Origin: Undaria pinnatifida
Lineage: Eukaryota > Sar > Phaeophyceae > Laminariales > Alariaceae
Length of the DNA stretch: 64,000 nucleotides
NCBI GenBank assembly: GCA_012845835.1
Contig: JABAKD010000023.1
Span: 17,724,751-17,788,750, forward strand
Direction: 5' to 3'
The notes beneath the pieces are model-generated. The model was not told where the DNA came from and did no database searches. It saw only the letters and a program-made list of their open reading frames with translations. Positions 23,036 to 33,698 of the stretch are shown here, one piece after another. Made by a program: the position numbers and the translations under genes. The first letter of the stretch is position 1. Each line of letters opens with the position of its first letter.

Positions 23036-23430
23036 CTAGAAAGGTAATGAGGTAGTGTTTATTTCTTTGGCAGATTTTGATTTTATGTGGGGCGGCAGGA
23101 GAGATGATGTGTTTTTTTTTATATATCTATGATGTAGCTCGGATTGAAGATGACATCGGGGGGCGGGGTGTTTGTCCCAATGACGGCATTGAGGAGAGCC
23201 TGCTGTGTGACGCCGAATCTACGTTACGACTACGGAAGGAGAGAGAAAAGCAGGGCGAAGATAATAAATGGGAACGGCAATAAAAACAAATTAAATGAGT
23301 ATAGATAGAACGACGAAACACAAATAAACAAATAAAAACATTTAGAGCACAACAACTGCTGAGAGCACACAGACTCGGGAGGTGTAGCTACAGTATATAA
23401 CGCAGATGAGCGGTGTTGGGGTGTGCCAGC
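23036..23430. other. Nothing recognised
   Basis: Short ORFs only, none with a domain. Confidence 0.3.
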
Positions 23431-23439
23431 GGGCCGCTG

Positions 23440-23700
23440 CTACAACGGTGCGCTCTCGCCCGCATTTTTTTTTCAACGGAATCATCTGCTGAGAGCGCCT
23501 ACTATAGCAGCGTGGGTAGGCGCAATTCGATGCAAGTCGACGGGGGGGTAAGTCATAGAGTTCGTCTCGGGACAAAAGAGAAGGAGAGCGCATCGAAGAT
23601 TTACCACCACCGCAAAGATTCACGATGAACTGACGACACCTGGTATGTACTGAAAACACATACGATATGTATGAGGTGTCGTCGTCTGTATTTTCCTGAG
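23440..23700 (+). repeat. Dispersed GAGAGCGC / GGTGTCGTC repeat, copy
   Basis: Matches 13290-13360 and 13490-13690. Inverted arms GCGCTCTC (about 23450) / GAGAGCGC (about 23493), and GACGACACCT / AGGTGTCGTC around about 23631-23684. Confidence 0.55.
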
Positions 23701-24010
23701 ATGATACTGTTAGCGCAGCGCGTAAGGTGTGTTTTACAGCCGGTACCAGCAATAAAAGTGTCCCTCCGTCGTTATGAGTACATATGAAATTCAAAACTTG
23801 AACCGATCACAACCAAGTCAAAATACAGCAGATGTAATCGAAAAAAAAAAATTCAGCTGCCGAAAACGAACAGTCACCGTAATTACTCCATCAGTCAGCA
23901 GATTAACTTGTGATGGGTTAAGGCAGACGACGAGCGTATCTTCTTATTAAAGTAGGAACAATGAAGAACGAAACTTCTTGGGAACAGCAGCATCAGCAGC
24001 ATTATTAGCA

Positions 24011-24408
24011 TCAGCAGCAGCAGCAGCTGCGAAGGGTGGAAGATGTCGCAGGCACCCTTGTCGTCCTTTTGCGCCTCCCCCCGACCTCGACTTCCAGTGC
24101 CGTTTGGGCTTCGCCCGTGTACGCTTCAGCGCGTTTCCTCCTCTGTAACTCGTCCGGCAGTTCGGCTGCCACATCGTTCAATAGCTCGAATCTCTCCCAT
24201 GATCGTTTGTGCTGTTTCGGCGCCTGTTTCGGCTGATCGTCGAGCTTCGACTTCCTCAGCGCATCGAGTAGGCCGCGATACTGGTTTGCATCGCGTCGTT
24301 GTTCAGTCGCTGCAACGCTTGATAGTCACCACGCTGCACGGACATCGCAGCGCCCCATCTCGGCGAACGACTCTCCCGTTCGAGCGACGAGCTCATCGAT
24401 AAGTTTTT
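24011..24408 (-). pseudogene. Degenerate ORF, unrecognised
   Basis: On the minus strand one frame is open from about 24408 to a TGA at 24011-24013 with a single internal TGA (24326-24328). It reads as charged helical protein, with LIDELVARTGESF near its start and a QPKQAPKQHKRSWERFELL stretch in the middle. No start codon is seen and it ends in a GCA-type repeat. It may be a fragment of a transposon accessory protein. I cannot name the family. Confidence 0.25.
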
Positions 24409-24489
24409 GTTAAAGTTTAAAGCCGCTCTCTTTCTTTTTTTTTTTCCGATTTCGGCTTGTTTTTGTTTTTTTTGTGTCTGTTTTTTTTC

Positions 24490-24779
24490 TCCACACTTCT
24501 ACTTTCCAGCTTCTGGACTAGCCGTGGTCACAGGTGTCGTCCCTTCTCCCCTCCGGTTCTTGCCTTCAATTTTTATCGCGCATAGGGTTCAACAATCCCA
24601 CTGCTCGTTGATTTTTCATCGCGTGTTGCGGACTCACGCTCTCGCGCTTTCCGCAAGTCAATTTGTGCACAAGGAAAAGTCCCCACGAATTCATACGAGT
24701 ATGCACTCGGGGGGGCTCGAACTCACAAAACTGACCTATTCAGGCTCAAGGATAACCTGATACGCCAACGGGTTGACCG
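24490..24779 (-). mobile_element. tRNA-derived SINE, copy 2
   Basis: Same body and head as the copy at 1772-2071. A box is the complement of 24756-24767 (same TGGCGTATCAGG); B box is the complement of about 24713-24726 and is slightly altered (GAGTTCGAGCCCC). The tRNA-like middle is a few bases shorter. Two copies in one 64-kb window suggest a numerous family. Confidence 0.65.
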
Positions 24780-25258
24780 TATTGCTTACTCTATTCTGGG
24801 TTGTCACGTTCTTGGGCTGCATTGGTCGTATAGGGGTGCGGTGTGTTTGGTGACGTCGCTAAACAAGACAGCTATTGGTGGAATCTTGTCCTGTTCACTT
24901 TTTCTATTGGAATCCAAATCATAGACCTTTACCAGCAAAGTAACACAAACAATCGAAATAGGCACTTTTCCGGTTGAAATATGGTCTACAGAGGCCCCGG
25001 AAACACCTTTAGAGATAGAGAACACGACTTCAATCCGTTTCTCGAAGTTTGGGGACTTGAGTCATACTATATGGCGAGCGTTTTCCTATCTTGTGACGTT
25101 TTCTAGTGTAGATCAAAATCAAATGTTTTAGAGCCTGAACGGATGGTCGGTCTTCTTGCTCGGGTTTTGGTCTCTTGGTTGACCATTTCATTGTGCATGT
25201 CTTGAATTTCATCGTGCCACTTTTCAGTGGTCGTTAAGGACCTTACACGCTATGCTAA
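24780..25258. other. No confirmed gene
   Basis: Two short minus-strand ORFs (24804-25025 and 25030-25212) look protein-like but are in different frames and carry no motif I recognise. Confidence 0.3.
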
Positions 25259-25719
25259 CAGTTGGGCTAGGGATTGGAGGCCTATTTTGACCCAAAAAAA
25301 CGGCAGGCTATTCGGATCGACCAGCCAAAAAAGATAAAAAATTCTGAAAAAGTAAAACTACCGCCATAGCCCTAACTACTTGGTTTTAGTGGAGGTGCAC
25401 AGAGACCTTGTATGTATTTATCTCGGAGCTGGAGATGATTTGAATACTGACATCATACAGACACCTCACACAGGCACATGCCGTTGGGATGGCTTCCCTT
25501 TTTTAGCACAGGAGTACAAATTCACGTTTTTATAGACGGAAAGGTGCGGAAAAACATGCTCTTCTTGTGGTTTCTGCCTCTTGATTTTACGACGTGCTTC
25601 AGTAGTGCCAAAAGACATAGTGATGCCCTGCATTGGGATGTGCAGTATACAGCAAAACAAACCCCGCTCAAATCGATCTAGTATCCGTAGAGAAAAAGCG
25701 GACGGAAAATCGCCTCTAC

Positions 25720-26550
25720 AGTCACTTTTGGGGGACAACGACAATCGATTTCGTGATGGGCAATTCGAAAAACCAGAAAAAGCCTCGAGAAAGGGCAAAC
25801 GGGAAAAAATTGTCCAGGTGAACCGGGAGGCATATCTGCAGCGTACGGTGTCGACACGCGGCTCGCTGCTGCTGCTGCTCCTTCCGCGCGCAGGATGGGC
25901 AGGAGCAGAAATAAGGTGATAACGAACACAAGTTCCACCACACCAACAGCAGCAGGCTTTGGAGCAGGGCTGGTTCATTGATACCTGGCATGAATCTGGA
26001 CAGGATTGTAACGATCGTTTGGAGTCATATTTACATATCAACGTTGCTTACATTTCCACCCAAATCTGATTTCTCGATACAATTAGGTGATTTCATCTTC
26101 GGCCGCTCTGTAACTTCGCACGACAATCGTGTGTCGACCCGCACTTTGCTGCTGCTGCTGCTGGGGCGAAGCCATACTGATACCGAACACGACAAGATTC
26201 GTGACTCGTCGGTGGCATTTGCAGCAGCAGCAACAGGAGGCAGGGGCAGCAGGGTTTGCAAAAGCGTTGGTTTCTTGATACCTGGTATAATACGAGTATG
26301 ATACGAGTTCAAATATTATTTGTGCATGTTTTGTCTGGTTTCTCGATACCAGGTAGGTGATTTCGTGTTCTTCCACAACGCTATTACGCGATGAGAGTGT
26401 GTTGACCCGCGCGTTGCTGCTGCTGCTGCTGCTGCACGGGCGGAAACATACGGGTAACGAACAAGCTTCGCGCTTCGGCGGCCGCAGTTGCCGCAGCAGC
26501 GGCAGGCAGTGTAAGTAGGATTTGTAGCAGGGCTCATTGACACCTGGTAT
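25720..26550 (-). repeat. Tandem repeats inside copy D
   Basis: Three diverged units of about 260-280 bp. Each has GCTGCTGCTGCTG, a GATAACGAACA-like segment and a TTGATACCTGGTATGATACGAG-like end (about 25978, 26275 and 26535). The CTGGTAT motif is part of a near-palindrome, ACCTGGTAT / ATACCAGGT. Confidence 0.5.
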
Positions 26551-26868
26551 GATACGAGTATGATACGAGTATGATACACGTGTCCACACAGACCCCAAAA
26601 GCGCCACCAAGTGGTCCTCCTTCCACTCATGCCAACTACCTACACCGAGAGGACCCATGAAACAAGGAGTTGTCAACCCCGCAGTCAAGGAGATGTGCAG
26701 GATGTGCAACACGCGGCCGAGGCGATGGCTGTGGATGGGAACATCTTGTACTGCAGCAGCAGGATGAGCAGCAGCAGCCGGGTCAGCAGCAGCAGCAGCC
26801 GCCCCATGATCAGCAAATCCACCTCCAACCAGGCCCGGGAGGGGCTGCACTTGCGGGCTGTCAGCCAT
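26083..26868 (-). CDS. Element ORF 'MADS...' type, copy D
   Basis: 261 codons. The first 100 residues match the ORF in copy B: MADS start, an alanine-rich stretch, then IHSHRLGRVLHILHISLTAG and FMGPLGVGS. A segment reading WHEWKEDHLVALLGSVW follows and distantly recalls a Myb/SANT helix pair, which would suit a Harbinger ORF1, but this is speculative. The remaining part is encoded by tandem repeats and is probably read-through or intron. Function unknown. Confidence 0.4.
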   Translation of the reverse strand: MADSPQVQPLPGLVGGGFADHGAAAAAADPAAAAHPAAAVQDVPIHSHRLGRVLHILHISLTAGLTTPCFMGPLGVGSWHEWKEDHLVALLGSVWTRVSYSYHTRIIPGVNEPCYKSYLHCLPLLRQLRPPKREACSLPVCFRPCSSSSSSNARVNTLSSRNSVVEEHEITYLVSRNQTKHAQIIFELVSYSYYTRYQETNAFANPAAPASCCCCCKCHRRVTNLVVFGISMASPQQQQQQSAGRHTIVVRSYRAAEDEIT

Positions 26869-27208
26869 CGAGGCCGAGGGTTCACCAGTGAATCCCCCTC
26901 ACGCTCACGCGGTCGTTTGTTCGCTGCTGCTCAAGCACTCGTCGTGGTGTCCTGGGCGAGAACGATACCAGATTCACGTACTTCGCGTGCGCTGCTGGGC
27001 CCTTTTTTAGCGAGACGCTGCTGCTCCTCTACCATTGATAATCTTATTACATGTGATACCACACATTAACAGTTCATTTTTGTGACGTGTGCATTCCTTC
27101 CCCAGCGCTGATTGGTTAATTTTTTCAAGATTCATTTTCTTCAGCTAACGACCGCAGACATTTTTTGGGACTTTTTCACGTCAAAAAATATTTCAGTCCC
27201 TAGCCCAA

Positions 27209-27539
27209 CAGTGGAACTTCATGTCATCCACCGAAAAAATCAAAGCACCAACCTAATTCGCAGTACGATCCAGGCTGCACAGGACTGCAAAAAAAAGAAG
27301 CGTCGCCGTATGATACGTAGTACGTACGTGGTGATCTTCAGAGGGCCGCATCATGTTGCGACAAAACAAGAATCTACGTCGAAAATGTCACATATACCGA
27401 AATATCCCGGCAATCCTAGCCTCGAGAGTGCTCTCAGAGCACACGATTCGAAAATAAAAGCGAGGACTACGCCCAATAGACTGCCGACTAAGTTATTTAT
27501 GTTTATATCCCGTCAGTCAAAAAATATACGGGGTCGGCA
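27209..27539. other. Nothing recognised
   Basis: Contains a GAGAGTGCTCTCAGAGC palindrome near 27425-27441. No gene. Confidence 0.3.
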
Positions 27540-28275
27540 AGGCCATCGTAGGCACGCACACGGGGGCTTGACGGCTGGGCGGCGCGGGGTCGCTACTGCG
27601 CCCGACCCCGCGCCCCACCGCTCAGCCCGGCCCTGTGCTGTTTGCAAAAGTGACGTATAATATATCCGTATGTTCATTAAAAAAAGAGTCCGTACATAGC
27701 GGCACCAACGACGCATCATCGTGCCGATCTACTTCTTCTGCCCTTCCTGTTGTTGATTTCGGTCGAATCTATCAAGAATAGCGCAAAGTACATACAGCAC
27801 AGTACAGCAGTATAGCAACAGTAACTCAACAGCTGTTACAAACTGTAGAATTAGTAGTCCAAGGAGAGCCAAAGAGGCTTTTTCCCGGGCTTGCACCCGC
27901 GACGTCGCCAGCTGGTGAGGGCACACACGCAGGTGTATCAGTTGGGCGGGTGGCAGCTCCATACCCCGCTCCCCGCCGCAACGCATCTCTTTGTGCTGTT
28001 TGCAAATATGACGGATACTCTATCGATCTAGGCCTCGACCCGTCTCAAAAAGTCGAAAAAAACTGCGGCTATACTGTTGTGGTTGTTGGTGTGGTTGCTG
28101 TTACAAACTGCAGAATTAATAGTCCAAGGAGAGTCAAAGACGCCTTTTTCTGGGCTTGCACCCGCGATGTTGCCAGCTGGCACGGTCACACACGAAGGTG
28201 TGTCAGTTGGGCGGGGGGCAGCTCCACACCTCGCTCCCCGCCGCTACGCACGTCTCTGTGCTGAATGCGAACTGC
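27540..28275 (+). repeat. Tandem repeat, about 230-250 bp, three copies
   Basis: Copies centred at about 27560-27660, 27830-28015 and 28095-28270 share CTGTTACAAACTG.AGAATTA, GGGCTTGCACCCGCGA, GCCAGCTGG, TCAGTTGGGCGG and CCCCGC.CAACGC/GCTACGC followed by TGTGCTG. The first copy lacks the first part of the unit. The short ORFs here are by-products. Confidence 0.6.
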
Positions 28276-28690
28276 GGTTACCGTTCCCGTTACCGTTACC
28301 GTTACTGTCACTGTTTACTGTTGTGATTGTGGTTGTGGTTGTTGGTTGCGGTTGTTGGTTGTCGACTGCTTACTGTTTACTGTGTACTGTTGCGTTGTGT
28401 GCTGTGTGCGGGTTGTGCGTTTCGCGCGCGTTGGCGCGTGGCGTGTGGCGCGTGGCGTGTGGCGCCGCGTTACGCGTTGCGGGTTGTGGGTTGCGCGTTG
28501 GGGCGTGTTGCGTGTTGCGTGTTACGCGTGTTGCGTGTTGTGTGTTGCGTGTTGCGTGTCGTGGTTGGTTGTGGTTGGTTGCGGTTGGTTGTGATTGTGA
28601 TTGTGGTTGTGGTTGTGGTTGCGGTTGCGGCTGCGGTTGCGGTTGTGGGGTTGTTGTTGTTGTTGTGTCTACCGTAGCATGCCTCGCTTT
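28276..28690 (+). repeat. GT-rich low-complexity tract
   Basis: Runs of GTTACC, GTGGTTGTGGTTG, GTTGCGTGTTGCGTG and GCGGTTGCGGTTG. ORFs here encode Val/Cys/Arg repeats and are not credible. Confidence 0.7.
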
Positions 28691-28964
28691 ACCATATGAT
28701 GTACACTACAACTAACTGCCACCGTGGTCGCTTTTTTAGACGCGAATGTCACACTCCTCAATCCCACTATCCTTGCATATGTGGTCATATCGGCCACTAT
28801 CGCCACCACCGGCGGCAAATGACCGTTGTCATGCAAAATGTTTCTATTTTCCGTGTGGTCCTATCGGCCACGCGCCGTCAAGCTCTTGGATTTGCTTCAT
28901 TGAGCGCGCGGCGTCAGCCGCAGAACCTTGTAGTTTTCCAGTTTGTGTGTATACAGTATGTGTG

Positions 28965-29350
28965 TACAAGGGCTCCGCTCCGCCCGCTCCGCTCGCGCCA
29001 GGAAGAACACAACCAAAATGTGAAGGGGGCAGAAATAAGAGGCCCATGATTTAGTGCAACTAGCGATCTGCTAATGCCAAGAGTTACGTGTGTAGAACGG
29101 ATTGGCCTGTGCTGTGCTGTGGGCTTGTTGGCGATGCCGTCCAGTACATGCGTAATTTGCGGGAAAAAAAACACCGAAAAAGGACAATCAAGTCTCGAAA
29201 GCAAAACTACTTGTAGTCAATACACATACATACCGGCACCTGGCACCTGATACTTTTCGCATGATACTTGGTACTGTATGCTCGAAACAAAGCACAGCGC
29301 AGCACGGCACAGCACCGCGCCCCAGGGCAAATGGTACGGCACCACACGGC
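28965..29350 (-). repeat. R-family dispersed repeat, inverted copy
   Basis: Reverse complement of the family at 42190-42655 and 51545-52015. It shares GGGCTCCGCTCC, a segment complementary to the GGGCCTCTTTC / TTGGCATTATC blocks, and a GCACAGC-rich end. More diverged than the plus-strand copies. Confidence 0.5.
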
Positions 29351-29640
29351 ACCGCACGGCGCTGCGCTGAGCTGGGAGTTCCTCTTTTGTGATTCAGCAT
29401 CATGTCCTGTAGTAGTACCAACAAACGTGGTGGTGTCAAGAGTAGTACCGGCACCTGGCATGATACGATCCATGGAATGGTACCTGGCAGTACGAAAATA
29501 GTAAGTACAGCATAGCACGCAGTACGGTACAGCACGACACAGCATCGCACAGTAGTACCGCACTGCAGGGCACGGCACCTGACGGCACCGCACAGCACTG
29601 CGCTGCACAGCGCTGCGTTGCTGCCCTAGCTAACGCTGCC
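29351..29640. repeat. GCAC/GCACGGCACC low-complexity tract
   Basis: Dense variants of CAGCAC, GGCACCG and TAGTACC. No gene. Confidence 0.5.
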
Positions 29641-30185
29641 GCCACGCGGAGCTGGGCTGATTATGAGCCAGGGTGAGATGAGCTGGGACCTCTGGTATGA
29701 TCAAACTATAAGCACAAAAAAAATGCTGAAGGAAGGATCAATGAAAAGCTAAAACTGGACCGTGCCGCAAGTAATGCACAGCAGCAAATTAGCGGCAAAA
29801 ATGTAGGAATTTCAACTTACTTCACAAAAAGGAAGGAAAATTGCGAAAATGTTCAAAATCGTGTTGGCAGAAATCAAATTTGAAGGAAGCAGCTGAAAAG
29901 TCAAGAAACAACCGGGAAAACGAGCAAAAAAAAAAAAAAAGATGCTACCGTGCACCGCCAGGGGTCTTTGCACGGAAGATATCAACCTGCGAAGGGGCCA
30001 CCTTCCCACAATTGGCATCAGCGGAAGGGAATCTAAGTGGGAGTAACGCAACCGACCACATAGTGCGGGTAGGTTTGTTTGAAAACACCCCGCACGTTTG
30101 TCCCGGTTGCCGTAATGGCAGGCAGACGAGACAAACCCCCCTGGTCCCGGGGATGGTTGTAAGGAGCGATAATATTTTATAAAAA
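29641..30185. other. No confirmed gene; short match to 59.1 kb
   Basis: About 29975-30020 (CGGAAGAT.TCAACCTGCGAA.GG.CCACC) resembles 59139-59185, so part of this is a dispersed sequence. ORFs on both strands lack domains. Confidence 0.3.
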
Positions 30186-31082
30186 ATATTTTAAGGACGT
30201 CAGCCGCAAGTTCGACTAATTTCGGGTCAATACTCATCTTCGCAAGCTGCGTTCTTGGTACTTGTAATATACCATATGGGTGAGTTTTTTATTGGGAGGG
30301 GTCCTATTTTTTGTCCACTATAATGGTTAGGGTTGGTATTTTTACTTTATGTGGGGAATCTTGAGCTAGATCTAACATCACATCTATTTTATACATTTAT
30401 TACTGTAGTTTCCACTATACTGCTCTATCATATGTATGGTAGGTGGTTTATTTTGTTTTTTTCTCTCCCGCTTAATATCGGAAGGAGTACGAATACAGAG
30501 TATTATTAGTTATCTAATATGTTAATATTAATACAGCATTTGAGACTAAAAGTCGGCTACTCCCCAAAAAATCTCTGGGACACGAACCCACGGTTCCAAA
30601 TTGATACGCTGTCATTCTAACATTTTATAAAAATATTTTCAGGACGTCAGGTGTGAGTTCGACGAATATCGGGTCAGTGCTCGGATTTTGAAGCTGATTG
30701 TTGGTACTTGTAATATATTATGTGGGTAAAATCTTCTCAATGGGAGGGGTCCTATTCTTTTATAAAAAAAATGTTTTTCGCCACTATAATGATTGGTGTT
30801 GGCATTTTTACGTTAGGTGGGGAATTTTGAAGTAGCTCTAAGATCATATCTATTTTCCAAAATTATTTATGTGGTTTCCACTATATTGCTCTGCCATATG
30901 TATGGTGAATGGTTTGCGGATGGATGGCTTGGTCAGGGTTATTGGTACTTGTGGTTAAGTGCGTAAGTAGATTTTCTCTACCTGGGGTTGGTCTTAATAT
31001 TTTGTTTTTTTGCACTACAGTGGCAGGTTTGGGTATACATCGGGAGTATGAAGACAGTAGTAGTGATCTAATAGATATCATG
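30186..31082 (+). repeat. Tandem repeat of about 445 bp, two copies plus a partial
   Basis: 30186-30475 and 30636-30920 match along their length (GGACGTCAG, GTACTTGTAATAT, GGGAGGGGTCCTATT, TTCCACTATA.TGCTCT.CCATATGTATGGT). A third partial copy is near 30940-31080. A fragment occurs again at 42860-42955. Confidence 0.65.
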
Positions 31083-31382
31083 TAAAAGTCCCACCCTAAA
31101 AAAAAAAACAAAAAAAAAAACAAAAACCAAGAAACAAAGAACAAACAAACGAACAAACAAAAAACAAAAAAAACGCTGTCACCATAACATTTTACATGTA
31201 AAAGCCCCATCCTGAAAAATAAAAAAAGACAAAAGACAAAACAAAACACAACAAACAAACAAACAAAACGGCAGTCGGCGAGCCTCGAACCCACGGTTCG
31301 TAATTAATACAAGAAAAAAAAAGGGGGGAGTCGGTGAGCCTCGTACCCACGGTTTTAAATTGATACTTTGTCACCGTAACAT
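30575..31382 (-). repeat. tRNA-like B-box motifs and A/C-rich tract
   Basis: Three related segments (30578-30625, 31266-31310, 31331-31382) read on the minus strand as tRNA-like, with a GTGGGTTCGAG-type B box and a downstream CGACT. They are too short and degenerate for tRNA genes. Between them, 31097-31260 is AAAC/ACAA low complexity. Confidence 0.35.
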
Positions 31383-31755
31383 AGACATACTCACGAAAAT
31401 TTTAATGCTGAAAGCGCTCGGTTGGTGCTTCCCTGGCATCTCCGAGGTCGGACGATCCAGCTTATTACTTGCGGGACGGTCCAGCCTTTCTTTGATTTCT
31501 TGCTCCACCTGATCTACTTTTGTTACAAATGTACTCGTATCTATCTTTTTATGGGGATCACTTTTTTCTTCTAATGACAACCAGATTCGAACCACCGAAG
31601 AGCAAGATTATAAGCGGACAGTCTATCTACTAGACCACGTCACATTGATATCAATTTTATTTTTACAAATATATATCGATTTTCTTATTGGCATCATTTT
31701 TTTTCCGATGACACCAAGATTCGAACCACCGAAGACCAAGCTTATAAGCGGACAG

Positions 31756-33121
31756 TTAGGCCTGGGACTGGCACAATTTTGGACGTAAAATTTGGAAAAA
31801 AATGTCCCATGGTCATTGTCGGGGAAAAATACTCTTTAGGAAACCAACCAATCAGCGATGGGGGGAAACCCCACATCACCTACAAAAAACTATTCGTGAA
31901 AACAAAGCCTGTGTCGCTTGCTGCTGTTCTGCGGCAAAAAAGTTGGAGCGTGTGTAGAAAAAAAAATACCTGCTGCTCCTGCTGCTGCTGCTGCTGCTGC
32001 CCGAGGTGCTGCTCTACCCCCCGCGTGTAGCAGCGTACTCAAGGGACAGCTAGCGTGGGCGGAACACATCTTCTGGTGGGCCCTCCGGCAAGATGGCCGA
32101 CAGCAGGCCTATGCATCCGAATTCCTCCAAGATGGTGATATTATGCAGCAGTGCCGTAGTTTTTCCTTTTTTGCGAACCTCCTCGAGCGTCTTTCCCAAC
32201 TTTATCTCGCGTGCCTCCGACGCAGCACGCTTCACCTCTAGCTCGCGGGAAAGTTGCTGCTGTGCGTGTAGCTCGACTCGGGTTTGGGCCAAGGCTGCAT
32301 CTGACTCGTGTCGGAGGTCCTGCTCCAGGTTGAGTTTGCCTTTCTCCTCGGACAACTGACGAGAGACATCTTGCAGCAAAGACTTTGCCTCAGCGGCCTC
32401 GACCCGGCTCTCGTCGCGCTGCTTGAAGGCCCGGTCACGGATGCCCTCGGCCGCCTCGACACCGCCGCGCTGGATGGCAAGCGCCCGGCGTGTAGCCACG
32501 CCCGCGTCTGCCGTCGTGGTCCCGGTACGCGCCCGATAAGCCTCCTTGACCTTTTGCAAAGTTTTTATTTTTTTCCCTTTCGGTCCGGTGCCTTCAGGTT
32601 TTTTCGATTTGCCCATGGCTAATTTTGAACGATCACTCTGCCAGAATGACCCAATGGGGCCAACTTCGTTTTGCGAATGTCCCGCCGGCTATTAAAAAGA
32701 TTCAAGAGCGGATTGCTTTGCTGTCCCCGCCAAGTCCCGGCGGAGGGAAATACGGGTATTTTACCAACACCCAGTTGCAGTAGTTCGACCCCATTGAGCA
32801 AGAGACAAAAATAAGCAGAAAACACGAGTTTTCCCGCACATTTCCGTCCGATTAGACTTCAAAATATAACGGAAGATTCTGAATAATGCGTACTTTCCTC
32901 CGTTTACACTGATTACACGTGTCTGTCGAATTTCAGGATCCAACTCGCCTCCTGTGTTGAGAATTTTGTGATACCCTGTCAAACGTTAATTCCCTCTAAA
33001 ACCAAGTAAAAACAGTCTTTGCAAAAAATTTCTCCGAGATTTTTTTTCGGATTGTTTGGAGGTTTTGGCCGAAAAGATCTGCCATTTTTTGGGTCAAATC
33101 GACTTCCAGTCCCAAACCTAA
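31756..33121. mobile_element. TIR DNA transposon, copy A
   Basis: 1366 bp. Terminal inverted repeats TTAGGCCTGGGACTGG (31756) and the complement TTAGGTTTGGGACTGG (at 33121). CAG flanks both sides (31753-31755, 33122-33124). The tRNA-like unit it splits rejoins exactly if the element and one CAG are removed. Its near-identical sister is copy C at 52035-53403, in the opposite orientation. Inside is one long ORF (32050-32616, minus). No transposase is present, so it needs one from elsewhere. Confidence 0.85.
32050..32616 (-). CDS. Coiled-coil protein carried by transposon A
   Basis: 188 codons, ATG to TGA, intact. The N-terminus is very basic (MGKSKKPEGTGPKGKKIKT), followed from about residue 45 to 155 by charged, heptad-like helix (VEAAEAKSLLQDVSRQLSEE and onward) typical of a coiled coil. 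There is no catalytic motif, membrane span or signal peptide. The last 20 or so residues, from about GCIGLLSAIL, are encoded by the antisense of a transposon segment also found in copy B, so the rest looks like captured sequence fused to the element. Copy C encodes the same protein with a single Gln-to-Arg change. Role unknown. Confidence 0.6.
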   Translation of the reverse strand: MGKSKKPEGTGPKGKKIKTLQKVKEAYRARTGTTTADAGVATRRALAIQRGGVEAAEGIRDRAFKQRDESRVEAAEAKSLLQDVSRQLSEEKGKLNLEQDLRHESDAALAQTRVELHAQQQLSRELEVKRAASEAREIKLGKTLEEVRKKGKTTALLHNITILEEFGCIGLLSAILPEGPPEDVFRPR

Positions 33122-33698
33122 CAGTCTATCTACTAGACCACACCGTCACATTGATATCTATTTTACTTTTACAAATAAAATTGATAAATAAATACCAAGT
33201 ATCGATTCTTCATGAGGATATATACTTTTTTCCGATGACACCCGGATTCGAACCAGCGAAGGGCAGGATTGTAAACGGACACTGTATCTACTAGACCACA
33301 ATGTCACAGCCGCAGTGGTATCTACCAGTACTATTTTTTTTATGTGCAACTATTCCTACTGTATATTAGCGAAACAAAGGTGTACCACGCAGCTTGCAAA
33401 GTTGAGTTTCAACCATTCAATCGGTCGTACTCACAGCTGACGTTTTTCAATTTTTATATAACATATATATCGATATTTATGAGAGGATCATTTTTTTCCC
33501 GATGACACCTGGATTCACCAACGAAAACCAGGCTTATAAGCGGACAGTCTATCTACTAGACCACAAAGTCACCTTGCTACTTGTACCTATTTTTTTTTTT
33601 GCAAATAAATATTGATTTTTCATGAGGATCATTTTTTTTTCGATGACACCCGGATTCGAACCAGCGGAGGCCACCAGGATTATAAGCGGACAGTCTAT

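Larger units (their letters stand above)
25262..27208. mobile_element. TIR DNA transposon, copy D
   Basis: The ends are inverted repeats: TTGGGCTAGGGATTGG at 25262 and, at 27208 read inward, TTGGGCTAGGGACTGA. Both sides carry CAG (25259-25261 and 27209-27211), a 3-bp target duplication. Subterminal sequence matches copies A-C, for example TTTGACCCAAAAAAA inside the left end and ACCAATCAGCG inside the right end. A 3-bp CAG/CTG duplication is compatible with the PIF/Harbinger superfamily, but no DDE transposase is visible. This is the oldest and longest copy. Confidence 0.75.
31391..33698 (-). repeat. Array of tRNA-like units, split by transposon A
   Basis: Units at 31573-31649, 31708-31755 joined to 33122-33155, 33234-33307, 33501-33572 and 33642-33698. 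On the minus strand each starts near GTGAC, has an A box TGGTCTAGTAGAT and a B box GGTTCGAATCC, and ends GGTGTCATC. Spacing is about 135-160 bp, once 267 bp, with T-rich linkers. A GTCT/AGAC D-stem can form, but acceptor stems do not pair well, so these are tRNA-derived repeats. The last unit is cut by the LTR element at 33699. Confidence 0.75.

Noticed and set aside
28077-28715. 212-codon ORF rich in Val, Cys and Arg
   Set aside because: Encoded by GT/GTTGCG simple repeats.
31573-33307. Functional tRNA genes
   Set aside because: A and B boxes are present but acceptor stems do not pair well, the anticodon arm is irregular, and units occur in tandem with T-rich linkers. Treated as tRNA-derived repeats.
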